64,000 nt of DNA from Arenimonas oryziterrae DSM 21050 = YC6267. Its GTDB lineage: Bacteria; Pseudomonadota; Gammaproteobacteria; Xanthomonadales; Xanthomonadaceae. Within the stretch, counting starts at the first letter, position 1. Each line of letters starts with the position of its first letter. Under the pieces are notes generated by a model. That model searched no databases and had not been told where the DNA came from. It saw only the letters and a list, made by a program, of their open reading frames with translations. Positions 8,154-17,758 of the stretch are shown piece after piece. The stretch is from positions 310,001-374,000 of the forward strand of contig NZ_ATVD01000003.1 in the NCBI RefSeq assembly GCF_000420545.1. Direction: 5' to 3'. Made by a program: the position numbers and the translations under genes.

Positions 8154-8633
8154 TCAAACCAGGTGATCGAGCGCCAGTCGCCGCGTCTGTTTTACCGCGC
8201 GCAGCACGAAACTGGAATTGACGTCGGCGACCGCATTGCCCTGCAGCAGGCGATCGAGCAGAAAACGCGAGAAATGTTCCAGGTCACGCACGACCACCTG
8301 CAACAGATAGTCCATGTCGCCGGTCAGCGCGTGGCAGGCGACGATCTCGTCCCAGGTGTTGACCTGGCGGCTGAAGTCGGCGATCGCCTCGGCGTCATGC
8401 CGCGCGAGCTGCACGCGCACGAAGGCCTGCAGGCCCAGGCCGACCTTGGCCGGATCGACCCAGGCCGCGTAGCCGGCGATGACGCCCGTGCTCTCCAGGC
8501 GCTGCACGCGGCGCAGGCAGGCCGAGGGCGACAGATTCACGCGCTCGGCGAGTTCGGCATTGGTGATGCGGCCGTCGACCTGCAGGGCCGCAAGAATCGC
8601 CAGGTCGGTACGATCGAGCCGGGAATCGTCCAT
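8154..8633 (-). CDS. Lrp/AsnC-family transcriptional regulator
   Basis: 159 aa. An N-terminal winged helix-turn-helix (RLDRTDLAILAALQVDGR, then NAELAERVNLSPSACLRRVQ) is followed by the RAM/AsnC effector domain, ending in the typical segment VNSSFVLRAVKQTRRL. Such proteins form octamers and sense amino acids. It is transcribed divergently from phenylalanine 4-hydroxylase, an arrangement familiar in xanthomonads, so control of phhA by phenylalanine or tyrosine is the likely job (inference). I chose the ATG at 8633, preceded by GAGG, over the longer reading from 8675. Confidence 0.92.
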   Translation of the reverse strand: MDDSRLDRTDLAILAALQVDGRITNAELAERVNLSPSACLRRVQRLESTGVIAGYAAWVDPAKVGLGLQAFVRVQLARHDAEAIADFSRQVNTWDEIVACHALTGDMDYLLQVVVRDLEHFSRFLLDRLLQGNAVADVNSSFVLRAVKQTRRLALDHLV

Positions 8634-8750
8634 TTGTTGTGCCTCTCTGCGTTTTGACAACATAACATTGCGCATTTACGGCCTGCTGGCGCAATTTTGC
8701 AAGCTCCTTCGGTGCTGGGGCCGATAGAATTCGCGCAACCGGAGATTCCC

Positions 8751-9638
8751 ATGGCCAGCCCGCAGCGCGTCGAACACCAGCTCACCGACAAGGGACAGGT
8801 CCCGGTCTACACGACGGCCGTGGTCGAGCAGCCCTGGGACAGCTACACCGCGACCGACCACGAAGTCTGGCGCGCGCTGTTCCGCCGCCAGCGGCAACTG
8901 CTCGAAGGTCGCGCCTGCCAGGAATTCCTCGACACCCAGGATGCGATGGGCATGGGCGAGGACAGGATTCCGAAATTCGTCGAGCTCAACCGTCAGCTGC
9001 AGGCGAAAACCGGCTGGACCCTGATCGGGGTCGAAGGCCTGCTCCCGGAACTGGATTTTTTCGACCACCTGGCGCATCGGCGCTTCCCGGTCACCTGGTG
9101 GATCCGCAAACCCGAACAACTCGACTACCTGTCCGAGCCGGACTTGTTCCACGACCTGTTCGGGCATGTACCGCTGCTGATGAATCCGGTGTTCGCCGAT
9201 TACATGCAGGCCTATGGCCTGGGCGGCGTGAAAGCACACGGCATCGGTCCCGAGGCGCTGGCCGAACTCACGCGCCTGTACTGGTACACGGTGGAATTCG
9301 GCCTGATCAACACGCCCGCGGGCCTGCGCATCTACGGCGCCGGCATCGTCAGCTCCAAGGGCGAGAGCATCCACTGCCTGGACAGCGCGGCGCCGAACCG
9401 CATCGGCTTCGACCTGCGGCGCATCATGCGCACGCGCTATCGCATCGACACGTTCCAGAAAACCTATTTCGTCATCGACAGCTTCGATCAGCTCATGCAA
9501 GCGACGGCGCCGGACTTCCGCCCGTACTACGCGCAGCTGGCGACCGAAGCGACGATCCCGGCGGGCGACATCCTGGCGAGCGATACGGTGTTCCAGCGCG
9601 GCACCGGCGAGGGTTGGCTGACCGACGGCGACGTGTAA
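8751..9638 (+). CDS. phhA: Phenylalanine 4-hydroxylase
   Basis: Pterin-dependent non-haem iron monooxygenase converting phenylalanine to tyrosine. The 295-aa length is typical of the bacterial enzymes, which have a catalytic domain and no regulatory ACT domain. The iron ligands are the two histidines of DLFHDLFGHVPLL and the glutamate in YWYTVEFGL. GGAGA at 8741-8745 supports the ATG, and TAGAAT at 8725-8730 is a possible -10 box. The divergent Lrp regulator probably controls it. A pterin carbinolamine dehydratase partner (phhB) is not next to it. Confidence 0.95.
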   Translation: MASPQRVEHQLTDKGQVPVYTTAVVEQPWDSYTATDHEVWRALFRRQRQLLEGRACQEFLDTQDAMGMGEDRIPKFVELNRQLQAKTGWTLIGVEGLLPELDFFDHLAHRRFPVTWWIRKPEQLDYLSEPDLFHDLFGHVPLLMNPVFADYMQAYGLGGVKAHGIGPEALAELTRLYWYTVEFGLINTPAGLRIYGAGIVSSKGESIHCLDSAAPNRIGFDLRRIMRTRYRIDTFQKTYFVIDSFDQLMQATAPDFRPYYAQLATEATIPAGDILASDTVFQRGTGEGWLTDGDV

Positions 9639-9702
9639 GCCGGTGCAACCGACGCGCGGCGGACGGTATCCATCCCGGAAATCCTCACCGTGATGACTGT
9701 CC

Positions 9703-10791
9703 ATGCGTGCGTTCGTTCTGTCCTGCCTGTGTCTGTGTGCCGCCGCCTCCCCGTTCGCCTTCGCCGCCGATGAGCTCGATGTCGGTCTGAGTGCCGCGCC
9801 CGGCACCGTCTATGTCGAACGGCTGCCGGACGTGCAGTCGCTCAATTTCGAATTGCTGCTGGTCAACCGCGGTGCGGTTGCGCTCGACATCGACCGCATC
9901 CAGCTCAGCGCCTATGACGCGCAGGGTGCGCTGCTGCTGCGCCGGCTGGTCGACGGTAACGGCGTGCGCCCGAGCATCGGCGTGATCGACGGCCGCCGCA
10001 TTGCACCGGGGCAGACCTTGGCCGTGTTCAATCCCTTCCACAGCCTCGCCCGCGAATTGCCGCTCGCGCGCCTGCACTACGATATCGACCTGTCCAACGA
10101 AGACGGCAGCCACACGCTCACGCGCAGCCTCGATGTCGCCCCGGTCGCCTACGAGAACCGCAGCGAGCTGCTGCTGCCCGTGCGCGGCCGCCTGATCAAC
10201 TACGACGGCCACGATTTTCTCGGCCATCACCGCCGCTTCGACGTGCATTTCGCGCCGATCGCAGCGATGGGCTTCACCGCGAACTTCATGCGCTACAGCT
10301 ACGACTTTGTGCCGGTGAACGCCGCCGGCGACATGGTGGCCGGCGATCGGGCGGCCAATGAAAACTGGTTCGGCTTCGGTGCCGACGTGCGCGCCGTTGC
10401 CGCCGGCACCGTGGTCGCCGTCGTCAACGATCAGCCCGACAACCGCCAGTTCGACCAGGGCAAACTGGCCACGCAGCCGATGGTGCTGTTCGGCAACTAT
10501 GTCGTCATCGACCATGGACACGGCGAGTTCGGCGTTTACGGACATCTGCGCCAAGGCAGCGCAAAGGTGAAACCCGGCCAGCGCGTCCGGGCCGGCGAGA
10601 CGATCGCGGCGATCGGCGCGTCGGGCAGTTCGCTGTTTCCGCATCTGCATTTCGAACTGCAGGACGGTCCGGATACGCGCGCCGAAGGCCTGCCGTCCTA
10701 CTTCAGCCACTACGCGCGCCTTGTCGGTACGCAGCGCATCGCGCGTGCGCGGCTGCCGGTGGATACCGGCGAGATCGTCGAAGCGGACTGA
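9703..10791 (+). CDS. Periplasmic M23-family metallopeptidase
   Basis: A secreted protein of 362 aa with a clear signal peptide (cleavage after about AAASPFAFA). An all-beta N-terminal domain is followed by a LytM/M23 domain. The zinc site is seen in HGEFGVYGHL and in PHLHFEL near the C-terminus, and RYSYDFVPVN supplies the upstream acidic ligand. Such enzymes cleave peptidoglycan cross-links or act as cell-wall hydrolase activators; the substrate here is not evident. It follows phhA by 64 bases and ends at a strong bidirectional terminator shared with the convergent lipoprotein gene. Confidence 0.87.
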   Translation: MRAFVLSCLCLCAAASPFAFAADELDVGLSAAPGTVYVERLPDVQSLNFELLLVNRGAVALDIDRIQLSAYDAQGALLLRRLVDGNGVRPSIGVIDGRRIAPGQTLAVFNPFHSLARELPLARLHYDIDLSNEDGSHTLTRSLDVAPVAYENRSELLLPVRGRLINYDGHDFLGHHRRFDVHFAPIAAMGFTANFMRYSYDFVPVNAAGDMVAGDRAANENWFGFGADVRAVAAGTVVAVVNDQPDNRQFDQGKLATQPMVLFGNYVVIDHGHGEFGVYGHLRQGSAKVKPGQRVRAGETIAAIGASGSSLFPHLHFELQDGPDTRAEGLPSYFSHYARLVGTQRIARARLPVDTGEIVEAD

Positions 10792-10823
10792 GGGGTCCCC
10801 GCCGCCCTGGCCCGAAAGAAAAA

Positions 10824-10847
10824 CGACCGGCAAGCCGGTCGTTTTTT
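10824..10847. terminator. Bidirectional rho-independent terminator
   Basis: CGACCGGC (10824-10831), loop AA, GCCGGTCG (10834-10841), then TTTTTT; on the other strand the stem is followed by TTTTT from the A-tract at 10819-10823. It separates the convergent M23 peptidase and lipoprotein genes. Confidence 0.9.
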
Positions 10848-10865
10848 CTGTTCGCGACAACCAGT

Positions 10866-11837
10866 TCAAGGATCGCCCGGCTCGGCCGGCATGTCCGGGA
10901 ACTCTTCGCCGTACTCGTTCAGATGCGCCTTGTCGTGGTGCTCGCCGGTCTTGAGCGTGATGGTGACCGGCGGTCCCGGCGGGCAGGGCGCGCGGATGCA
11001 CCAGCGCATTTCGCTCGCGCGCATGACGCGCATGTCGCCTTCGTGGAACCACGCGTACACCTTGTAGTCGCCGGCAGCGAGCCGGTCGATGCGGTATTCG
11101 CGCTGATCGGCTGTCGTGCGCACACAACCGGCCTGTGCGCCGTCGGTGCTGATCGCGCAGACATGCATCGGCGGGATCGCCTCGCTGGGGTATTCGATAT
11201 GGCCGGAGATCATGCCGCTGCCACCCGGCGCGGGCTTGGGCGCCGGTGTCGGCGCAGAGGCGTCCGCCGCTGCGGCCGTAGCGACGACGCAGCGCAGCAC
11301 CGATTGGTTGGCTTCGGCGCCGTCGGCGAATTCGATGCGCTCGCCGCCGTGGCCGTCGAGATCGAGGAAGTCCTGGCCGGCCGCGTCTTTGGACAGCGCG
11401 AGTTCGGAGGCCGCAGCGACATCGCTGACCAGACCCGCGCGATCTCCTTGCACCTGCATTGACAAGGTCTGTGCGCTCGCCGAAGACGCGAGCTCGAACG
11501 AAAAGATGCGGCGGCCGCCGTACGTCGACAGCGGCTCGGTCGGCTGACAGATCACGAGCGCACGATCCTTGCGGTCCTGCGCATGGCATTGCAGGCGCGG
11601 ATCGGCGCCGAGCTTGGCCAGTTGCGCCGCCGGTGGCTGCGTCAGCAGGCTGCGATCGCCGCAGTGCACGAGCGCGCTGAGCGCGTCGTTGTCGTCGCTC
11701 GGTTCCGACGGCGCCGGCGCGGGTGGCGGCGTCGCCGCGACCGGCGTCGCAGGCGGGCTCGGTGCGGCGGATGCCGCCGGCGCGCGATCGCAGGCGCTTG
11801 CCAGGATCGCCAAGGTCAGGACAACAAGTGCGCGCAT
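10866..11837 (-). CDS. Lipoprotein with carboxypeptidase-regulatory-like C-terminus
   Basis: 323 aa. A lipobox (LASAC, Cys16) closes a short signal peptide, and a Pro/Ala-rich linker follows. The middle region (residues 50-195) contains paired cysteines. The C-terminal part, starting at GMISGHIEYPSEAIPPMHVC, looks like a beta-sandwich of the carboxypeptidase-regulatory/transthyretin-like type (YRIDRLAAGDYKVYAWF). No catalytic residues are seen. It probably sits in the envelope with a binding or structural role. I cannot name a function. Confidence 0.75.
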   Translation of the reverse strand: MRALVVLTLAILASACDRAPAASAAPSPPATPVAATPPPAPAPSEPSDDNDALSALVHCGDRSLLTQPPAAQLAKLGADPRLQCHAQDRKDRALVICQPTEPLSTYGGRRIFSFELASSASAQTLSMQVQGDRAGLVSDVAAASELALSKDAAGQDFLDLDGHGGERIEFADGAEANQSVLRCVVATAAAADASAPTPAPKPAPGGSGMISGHIEYPSEAIPPMHVCAISTDGAQAGCVRTTADQREYRIDRLAAGDYKVYAWFHEGDMRVMRASEMRWCIRAPCPPGPPVTITLKTGEHHDKAHLNEYGEEFPDMPAEPGDP

Positions 11838-11900
11838 TGGTGCGTCTCCGCCATCGGGAGCGCCGACTGTACCGCGCCTGCCCCCGACTGGCGGCTGAAC

Positions 11901-12605
11901 TCAGGCGAGTTTCGCCGCCGGCAGCGCGGCCGGCGCCGGCAGGAATTTGCGACCCAGGTAGATGCGCGCGAGCACAGCGGCTGCGAGCGGGGCCAACCAG
12001 GCGAGATTCTGCAGCAGCGGGCCGGCCAGCATCGGCAGGAGCTTGGGCAGGCCGATCGAGAGGAAGGCGATATGCGTGGCGACGCCGTTGCCGATCATCG
12101 CGCCCAGATGTTCCTCGAGCCACCAGCGCGGCTGCGTCGGCGCACGACGCGTGAAGCGCAACATGCCGACGCCGCCGAGCAGACCGACCAGCGAGAACGC
12201 GATGAAGATCAGCTGCGACTGCGACGCGAAAAACAGACCCAGTGCGAGCACGACCGCGCCGCTGGCGAGGTTGAGCACCGCGAGGCCGCGATAGACCGGT
12301 CCGGTGAAACGCGCCCAATCGCGCTTGTCACGGATCGCGCGCCAGCTCACCCAGACCGACGTGATCGTGATGACCCACAGGTACAGCAGGAAAATGCCGC
12401 CGAAGGTGCTCTTGAGCGTCAGGACGCGGACCGCCAGCGGTAGCGCCGGCACCAGCAGGCCCACCATCGCCGCGAGATAGACCTTGCCGGCCCGCTTGTG
12501 CAGCGGACTGCCCTTCTTGCTCATGCCCGCGACCCAGAACGTCGCCAGGGCCACGAGGCCCAACAGGCCATGCAGGGACAACAACACTTGATAGGCGCTC
12601 ATCAT
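11901..12605 (-). CDS. Multipass membrane protein, unknown function
   Basis: About 235 aa with seven or eight hydrophobic segments. It begins with a short periplasm-oriented helix (LLSLHGLLGLVALATFWVAG) followed by SKKGSPLHKRAGKVY, a pattern of small DUF2306-like membrane proteins in which a histidine lies at a helix end (HKRAGK). A second histidine-containing segment is EEHLGAMIGNGVATHIAF. Haem binding is possible but unproven. GGAGACAGA precedes two adjacent ATG codons (12605 and 12602); either may be used. It is divergent from the histidine kinase gene. Confidence 0.75.
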   Translation of the reverse strand: MMSAYQVLLSLHGLLGLVALATFWVAGMSKKGSPLHKRAGKVYLAAMVGLLVPALPLAVRVLTLKSTFGGIFLLYLWVITITSVWVSWRAIRDKRDWARFTGPVYRGLAVLNLASGAVVLALGLFFASQSQLIFIAFSLVGLLGGVGMLRFTRRAPTQPRWWLEEHLGAMIGNGVATHIAFLSIGLPKLLPMLAGPLLQNLAWLAPLAAAVLARIYLGRKFLPAPAALPAAKLA

Positions 12606-12745
12606 TCTGTCTCCTCGGTGTGGCTGCAGCATCGCCGGCAGGTGCAGGCCGGACAGGTGCCGGCCGTCATCAAGGCGTGGTGCCGGAAGTCACCATCTCG
12701 CGCCAACGTCTTGAGCTCGCGCGCGCCGCGGCCCAAGCTGCACCC

Positions 12746-13882
12746 ATGCTCAAGCACCTGCGCCCGCTGATCGACCCGATGAACATCGCCGCCTACCTCG
12801 CGTGGGTCGCGATCGGCCTGGAGGTGTGGATGTCGTCGCCCAAGAGCACGGGCCTGCTGCCCGCCGCCGTGTTGTGGCCGACCATGGTTGCGGCGCATGC
12901 GGCCGTGCTCGCCCTGTTCCTGTTCGGTCAGCTCGGCACCTGGACCCTGGCGATGCGCCGCGGCCTGGTCTGGGCGCAGATGCTGATCGCGCTGGTGATG
13001 ATTGCGAGCGCGCGCTACACGGCGGTGCCGGTGCTGCTGATCATCGCGATGGCGCAGAACGCGCAGTTGTATCCGGCGCGGCCGCTCGCGCTGCTGTTCG
13101 TTGCCGTGAACGCGGTGATTTACGCCCTGCTGCGCGGCCTGTGGCAGTCCTCGTCGCCGGTGCTGTTCCTGATCATCAATGCCAGCTTCCAGTTGTTCGC
13201 AATGATGACCAGCTGGTACGCGGTAACCGCGGAACGCTCGCGCGACGCCTTGCTGGCCGCCAATGCCGACCTGGTGGCGACGCGCTCGCTGCTCGCCGAA
13301 TCGGTGCGCGACTCCGAACGCCTGCGCCTGTCGCGCGAGCTGCACGACATCGCCGGGCACAAGCTCACCGCGCTCAAGCTCAATCTCGCCGCGCTCGCGC
13401 GCGATCCGCGCCTGGCTGACCACGAACCGGTCGCCCTGTGCGCGCAGCTGGCCGACGAATTGCTCGCCGACATCCGCGGGGTCGTGCAGCAGATGCGCCT
13501 GCACGACGGCATGGACCTGCGCAGCGCGCTCGTGGCGCTCGCGGCGCCGTTTCCGAAACCGCAGGTGCATCTGGAACTGGCGCCGGACGCGCGCGTGGCC
13601 GATCTCGCCCAGGCCGAAGCGGTGTTGCGCTCGGTGCAGGAGGCGCTGACCAATGCCGCGCGCCATGGCAATGCCGACCACATCTGGATCGTGTTGCGCC
13701 GGGACGAGGATCGCATCGCCCTGGACATCCGCGACGACGGTCGCGGCAGCGGCGCGCTGGAGTTCGGCAATGGTCTGTCGGGCATGCGCGAGCGCCTGGA
13801 AGCGATCGGCGGTCGCTTGCAAGTCGAACGCAATGCCGCCGGGGGCGTGCAGCTGCTCGCGACCTTGCCGGTGATCGCGTGA
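12746..13882 (+). CDS. Sensor histidine kinase (HisKA_3/NarX-DesK type)
   Basis: 378 aa from the ATG at 12746. Residues 10-150 form five or six membrane helices with no large periplasmic loop, so an intramembrane signal is likely. The phosphoacceptor helix is RLRLSRELHDIAGHKLTALK (His in ELHD). The ATPase domain shows the N box VQEALTNAARHG and the G1 box DIRDDGRGSG. Its stop overlaps the start of the downstream response regulator (GTGA), so the two are translationally coupled. The target genes are not evident. An in-frame upstream GTG/ATG reading adds 42 residues without homology-like character. Confidence 0.9.
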   Translation: MLKHLRPLIDPMNIAAYLAWVAIGLEVWMSSPKSTGLLPAAVLWPTMVAAHAAVLALFLFGQLGTWTLAMRRGLVWAQMLIALVMIASARYTAVPVLLIIAMAQNAQLYPARPLALLFVAVNAVIYALLRGLWQSSSPVLFLIINASFQLFAMMTSWYAVTAERSRDALLAANADLVATRSLLAESVRDSERLRLSRELHDIAGHKLTALKLNLAALARDPRLADHEPVALCAQLADELLADIRGVVQQMRLHDGMDLRSALVALAAPFPKPQVHLELAPDARVADLAQAEAVLRSVQEALTNAARHGNADHIWIVLRRDEDRIALDIRDDGRGSGALEFGNGLSGMRERLEAIGGRLQVERNAAGGVQLLATLPVIA

Positions 13883-14517
13883 GCGCGCCGATCCGGCTCG
13901 CGCTCGCCGACGACCAGGCCCTGGTGCGCGGCGGCCTGCGCGCCTTGCTCGAGGGCTTCGCGCCCTTGCAGGTGGTCATCGAAGCCGGCGACGGCGAGGC
14001 CCTGCTCGCGGCGCTCGACGCGACACCCGTCGACGTGATCCTGTCCGATATCCGCATGCCCGGCACCGACGGGTTCGTCCTGCTGCAGCGCCTGCGCGAA
14101 CGCGGCGATGCGACACCGGTGATCCTGCTGACCACGTTCGATGAGCCCGAGCTGCCGCTGCGCGCCAGCGCCGCCGGGGCGCAGGGCTTCCTGCTCAAGG
14201 ATGCGTCGCCCGAAGATCTGTTCGAAGCGATTTCCCGCGTCGCGCGTGGCGAGACCCTGCTCGCGCCGGTGCCAACTGATCCGGTGCGCGCGCGTTACGC
14301 CTTCCGCGACCAGAGCCCACCGACTGACACCTTCAACGAGCGCGAGGTCGCGATCCTGCGCCTGCTCGCCGGCGGCTATTCCAATCGCGAAATCGCCAAG
14401 GCCGTGTTCCTGTCCGAGGGCACGGTGAAGAACTACGTCTCCGACATTCTCGACAAGCTCGGCACCCGCGACCGCACGCGCGCCGTGCTCAAGGCGATCA
14501 CGCTGCGCATCATCTGA
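13879..14517 (+). CDS. NarL/LuxR-family response regulator
   Basis: 212 aa starting at a GTG that overlaps the kinase stop by four bases. The receiver domain has ALADDQ (acidic pocket), the phosphoacceptor Asp in VILSDIRMPGTDGF, and the conserved Lys in GFLLKDAS. The C-terminal LuxR-type helix-turn-helix reads NEREVAILRLLAGGYSNREI, with EGTVKNYVSDILDKLGTRDR as the recognition region. It is the partner of the kinase at 12746-13882. It is convergent with the MgtC-like gene, three bases away. Confidence 0.93.
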   Translation: MSAPIRLALADDQALVRGGLRALLEGFAPLQVVIEAGDGEALLAALDATPVDVILSDIRMPGTDGFVLLQRLRERGDATPVILLTTFDEPELPLRASAAGAQGFLLKDASPEDLFEAISRVARGETLLAPVPTDPVRARYAFRDQSPPTDTFNEREVAILRLLAGGYSNREIAKAVFLSEGTVKNYVSDILDKLGTRDRTRAVLKAITLRII

Positions 14518-14520
14518 GCC

Positions 14521-15750
14521 TCAGCGCTGGAAGAGGATCGCCAGCAGCACGGCCAACAGCATCGCCGACAGGCCGATCGCCACGCGCAGGCCATAGCCGC
14601 GGCCGCCACTGACCGTCGCGATCGTGCTCTTGACGATCGCACTAACCGACAGCAGTACCCACAGACCCCAGCGCGACTGGTCGGCGGTGAGTACGGCCTG
14701 TTCGAACAATTGTCCGAGCGTGGCGATCGCCGCATGCAGTTCGGCCGCCGCAGCGATCACCGTCGCGAGCAAGGCCCCGCGCGGACCGATCCAGGCGTTC
14801 ATCGCGGCGGAGACGAAGACGACAGCCGCGATAATCACGGCCAGTCCCAGCGCCGGCCCGAACCGGAACATGCGCGCCTCGGCCGTGGGCGCCGCCTGTG
14901 TCGCCGACGCCCCGCCATGCAGGCCGAGCAGGCCACCGAGCAGCAGCGTCGCGCCGCCGGCCACCAGCGGCAGCGCGAGCGTGCGCAGCAGCGTCGGCGA
15001 GACAGTGAGCAGGATCGGAACGAACAGGCTCAGCGAGGCGAGGTTGGCCAGCATCGCCGCGCCCACGCAGGCCCGCAGCAGCGACGGGGTTTCGCGCGCG
15101 CGTTGTCCGAAGCCGGCGGTCGCCGCTGTCGACGAGGCATAGCCGGCGAAGAATCCCGCGACCGCCAATCCCCAACGGATGCCGACCACGCGCAAGGCAA
15201 CATGACCCAGTGCGCTGACCGCCATGATCAATACCACCAGTCGCCAGAGGATCGCCGGATTGAAGGCGGCGTAGGGACCGATGCCGCGGTCGGGCAACAG
15301 CGGCAGGATCACCAGCGCGGCCGCGAGCAGGACCAGGCCATCGTGCACCTCGCGCTCGCTGATCCGCTCGCGGGTGAAGCGATGCAGTTTCGTCTTGAAA
15401 TACAGCAAGGCCGCCGTGAGCACGCCCAGGCCCGCCGCGAGCGCCGGGTGGGCCAGACTCAGTCCGCCGATCAAGGCCGTCAGCATCAGCGCCACTTCGC
15501 CGGTGACGCCGATATCCTGCGCCGACGAGCGCCAATAGCTGATCAGTACCAGGCCGGCGACGAGGGCGAGCACCAGCAGGAAGACCCCCGGCCCCAACCA
15601 GAGCGCGACCGCTCCCAGCAGGGCCGTCAGCGCATGCGTGCGCACGCCGGCCAGGGCATCGCGGTGCTGGCGCTCGCGCACGGTGCCGATCAACAGGCCC
15701 AGGCCCAGCGCGGTGATCAGGGACGGCCACAGAGCCTGGAACAGCGGCAT
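14521..15750 (-). CDS. MgtC/SapB-DUF4010 membrane protein
   Basis: 409 aa and highly hydrophobic, with about twelve helices. The N-terminus ([22 protein letters not shown]) matches the MgtC/SapB region with its conserved arginines, and the remainder from about residue 150 corresponds to DUF4010. [20 protein letters not shown] is a well-conserved polar stretch in the DUF4010 half. The function in the family is unknown; a role in Mg2+ or envelope homeostasis is often suggested. It is divergent from fbp. Confidence 0.85.
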   Translation of the reverse strand: MPLFQALWPSLITALGLGLLIGTVRERQHRDALAGVRTHALTALLGAVALWLGPGVFLLVLALVAGLVLISYWRSSAQDIGVTGEVALMLTALIGGLSLAHPALAAGLGVLTAALLYFKTKLHRFTRERISEREVHDGLVLLAAALVILPLLPDRGIGPYAAFNPAILWRLVVLIMAVSALGHVALRVVGIRWGLAVAGFFAGYASSTAATAGFGQRARETPSLLRACVGAAMLANLASLSLFVPILLTVSPTLLRTLALPLVAGGATLLLGGLLGLHGGASATQAAPTAEARMFRFGPALGLAVIIAAVVFVSAAMNAWIGPRGALLATVIAAAAELHAAIATLGQLFEQAVLTADQSRWGLWVLLSVSAIVKSTIATVSGGRGYGLRVAIGLSAMLLAVLLAILFQR

Positions 15751-15825
15751 CGCACCTCCGGCGTAGTCGCCCCGATTCTGCCACGGCCCTTACAATGGCG
15801 GCCTCCCGCCCCCGCCGAGCCGCGC

Positions 15826-16839
15826 ATGAAGCCCATCTCCCTGACCCGCTTCCTGATCCAGGAACAGCATGCCGGCCATATCAATGCCGACCTGCGTCTG
15901 CTGATCGAAGTCGTCGCACGCGCCTGCAAGACGATCTCCAACGCGATCGGCAAGGGCGCGCTCGGTGGCGTGCTCGGCGAAGCGGGCACCGGCAACATCC
16001 AGGGCGAGGCGCAGAAGAAGCTCGACGTGCTGTCCAACGAGATCCTGCTCGAAGCCAACGAATGGGGCGGACACCTGGCCGGCCTCGCGTCCGAAGAAAT
16101 GGATCACTCGCATCCGATCCCGAACGCGTATCCAAAAGGCAACTACCTGCTGCTGTTCGATCCGCTCGACGGCAGCTCCAACATCGACGTGAACATTTCC
16201 GTCGGCACGATCTTCTCGGTGCTGCATTGCCCCGACGGCATCACCGAACCGTCGGACGAACATTTCCTGCAGCCAGGCACCGCTCAGGTGTGCGCGGGCT
16301 ACACGACCTACGGCCCGAGCACGATGCTGGTGCTGACGATCGGTCGCGGCACGCACGCGTTCACGCTCGATCGCGAGCAGGGCAGCTTCATGCTGACCAC
16401 GCGCGATATCCAGATCCCGGCCGACACGCGCGAGTTCGCGGTCAACATGTCCAACCAGCGCCACTGGGAGACGCCGATGCAGAACTACATCGGCGATCTG
16501 CTGGCCGGCAAGCAGGGGCCGCGCGGCAGCGATTTCAACATGCGCTGGGTCGCCTCGATGGTCGCCGACGTGCATCGCATCATGACGCGCGGCGGCATCT
16601 TCTCGTATCCGCTCGACGCCAAGTGCCGCGACAAGGGCGGCAAGCTGCGCCTGATGTACGAAGCCAACCCGATGAGCTTTCTGGTCGAACAAGCCGGCGG
16701 CGCCGCGAGCACCGGCCGCCAGCGCATGCTCGACGTGATGCCGACCGGGCTGCACCAGCGTGTGCCGGTGTTCATCGGTTCGAAGAACGAAGTCGAGACC
16801 GCGGTGCGCTACCACCGCGAGTTCGACGCGGGTCAGTAA
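15826..16839 (+). CDS. fbp: Class I fructose-1,6-bisphosphatase
   Basis: Hydrolyses fructose-1,6-bisphosphate to fructose-6-phosphate in gluconeogenesis; cytoplasmic. 337 aa, the normal length. The metal and substrate signatures are [16 protein letters not shown] (acidic metal ligands) and [19 protein letters not shown] near the C-terminus. LASEEMD is the loop carrying the conserved glutamate. TACAAT at 15791-15796 is a plausible -10 box. No strong Shine-Dalgarno precedes the ATG at 15826. The dioxygenase gene starts 35 bases downstream, so cotranscription is possible. Confidence 0.96.
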   Translation: MKPISLTRFLIQEQHAGHINADLRLLIEVVARACKTISNAIGKGALGGVLGEAGTGNIQGEAQKKLDVLSNEILLEANEWGGHLAGLASEEMDHSHPIPNAYPKGNYLLLFDPLDGSSNIDVNISVGTIFSVLHCPDGITEPSDEHFLQPGTAQVCAGYTTYGPSTMLVLTIGRGTHAFTLDREQGSFMLTTRDIQIPADTREFAVNMSNQRHWETPMQNYIGDLLAGKQGPRGSDFNMRWVASMVADVHRIMTRGGIFSYPLDAKCRDKGGKLRLMYEANPMSFLVEQAGGAASTGRQRMLDVMPTGLHQRVPVFIGSKNEVETAVRYHREFDAGQ

Positions 16840-16873
16840 CCGTCCCGCGCCGACCGCGCCAGCGAAGGCAAGC

Positions 16874-17578
16874 ATGAGCCCGCCCGACTTCATCGAGGTT
16901 TACGAGAACGCGCTGTCGGCGGACGTGTGTGCGCAGCTGCTCGGACATTTCGAGCGCAGCGGACAGGCCGTGCCGGGGCGCGTCGGAGCCGGCGTGCTGC
17001 CCGAGCTCAAGGACAGTCGCGACATCGGCATCAGCGGCAAGCCCGAATGGCGCGAGGCCGAGGCGGCCTTGAACGTCGCGATGTTCACCGGGCTGCTGGC
17101 CTATCTGCGCAAGTACCGGCATGTGCTGCTGGCGCCGCTCATGGTGCAGACACGCGATGCGCAGACCGGCGGATTGCGCCGCCTGAGCGAGGCGGATTTC
17201 GACACGCTGTCCGATGCCCAGCTCAGCGATATCGTGCGCTCCTTGCTGCGGCCGGGCACGATCAACCTGCAACGCTACACCGCCGACCAGGGCGGCTATC
17301 CGTACTGGCACTGCGAGCTGTATCCCAAGGACGCGAGCGCCGACACCCTGCATCGCACCTTGCTGTGGACGATCTATCTCAACGACGGGTTTGCCGAAGG
17401 CGAAACCGAGTTCCTGTACCAGCAGCGCAAGATCGTGCCGAAGACCGGCTCGCTGCTGATCGCGCCGACCGCGTTTACGCATACGCACCGTGGCAACCGG
17501 CCGCGCGGCGGCGACAAGTACATCGCCACGAGCTGGGTGTTGTTCCAGCGCGCGGAGATGCTGTTTCCGGACAAGTAG
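16874..17578 (+). CDS. 2OG-Fe(II) dioxygenase, prolyl-4-hydroxylase-like
   Basis: 234 aa. The iron-binding triad can be read as H-x-E in YPYWHCELYPKD and a distal His in FTHTHRGNRP; the 2-oxoglutarate-binding basic residue would be the Arg/Lys of RGGDKYIATSW. H-x-E rather than H-x-D is the less common variant. TINLQRYTADQGGYP precedes the first motif as in P4H-like enzymes. The substrate is unknown. It follows fbp on the same strand and is convergent with a very small membrane-protein gene. AAGG upstream supports the ATG. Confidence 0.82.
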   Translation: MSPPDFIEVYENALSADVCAQLLGHFERSGQAVPGRVGAGVLPELKDSRDIGISGKPEWREAEAALNVAMFTGLLAYLRKYRHVLLAPLMVQTRDAQTGGLRRLSEADFDTLSDAQLSDIVRSLLRPGTINLQRYTADQGGYPYWHCELYPKDASADTLHRTLLWTIYLNDGFAEGETEFLYQQRKIVPKTGSLLIAPTAFTHTHRGNRPRGGDKYIATSWVLFQRAEMLFPDK

Positions 17579-17584
17579 GCGGGT

Positions 17585-17758
17585 TTACTGCGGCTTGTCT
17601 TTCGAGCGCGTATGCGAGACCGCCGACAGGATGCCGGCACCGGCAACCACGATCGCGCCGACGATGATCCATTGCGAAGGCACGCTCATCAGCCAGGCGC
17701 CGTAGACGAGGCCGCTGATGAGGACGATGACGCCGAGTAGATAGAGTGCGAATGACAT
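17585..17758 (-). CDS. Small two-helix membrane protein, 57 aa
   Basis: A short frame with good coding signs: an AGGAA ribosome site six bases before the ATG, then two hydrophobic helices (YLLGVIVLISGLVYGAWLM and WIIVGAIVVAGAGILSAV) and a basic end, HTRSKDKPQ. It resembles anonymous small membrane proteins of xanthomonads. It is divergent from the GlsB/YeaQ-like gene at 17915, so the two may share a control region and a stress-related role (inference). It ends seven bases from the dioxygenase stop. Confidence 0.75.
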   Translation of the reverse strand: MSFALYLLGVIVLISGLVYGAWLMSVPSQWIIVGAIVVAGAGILSAVSHTRSKDKPQ

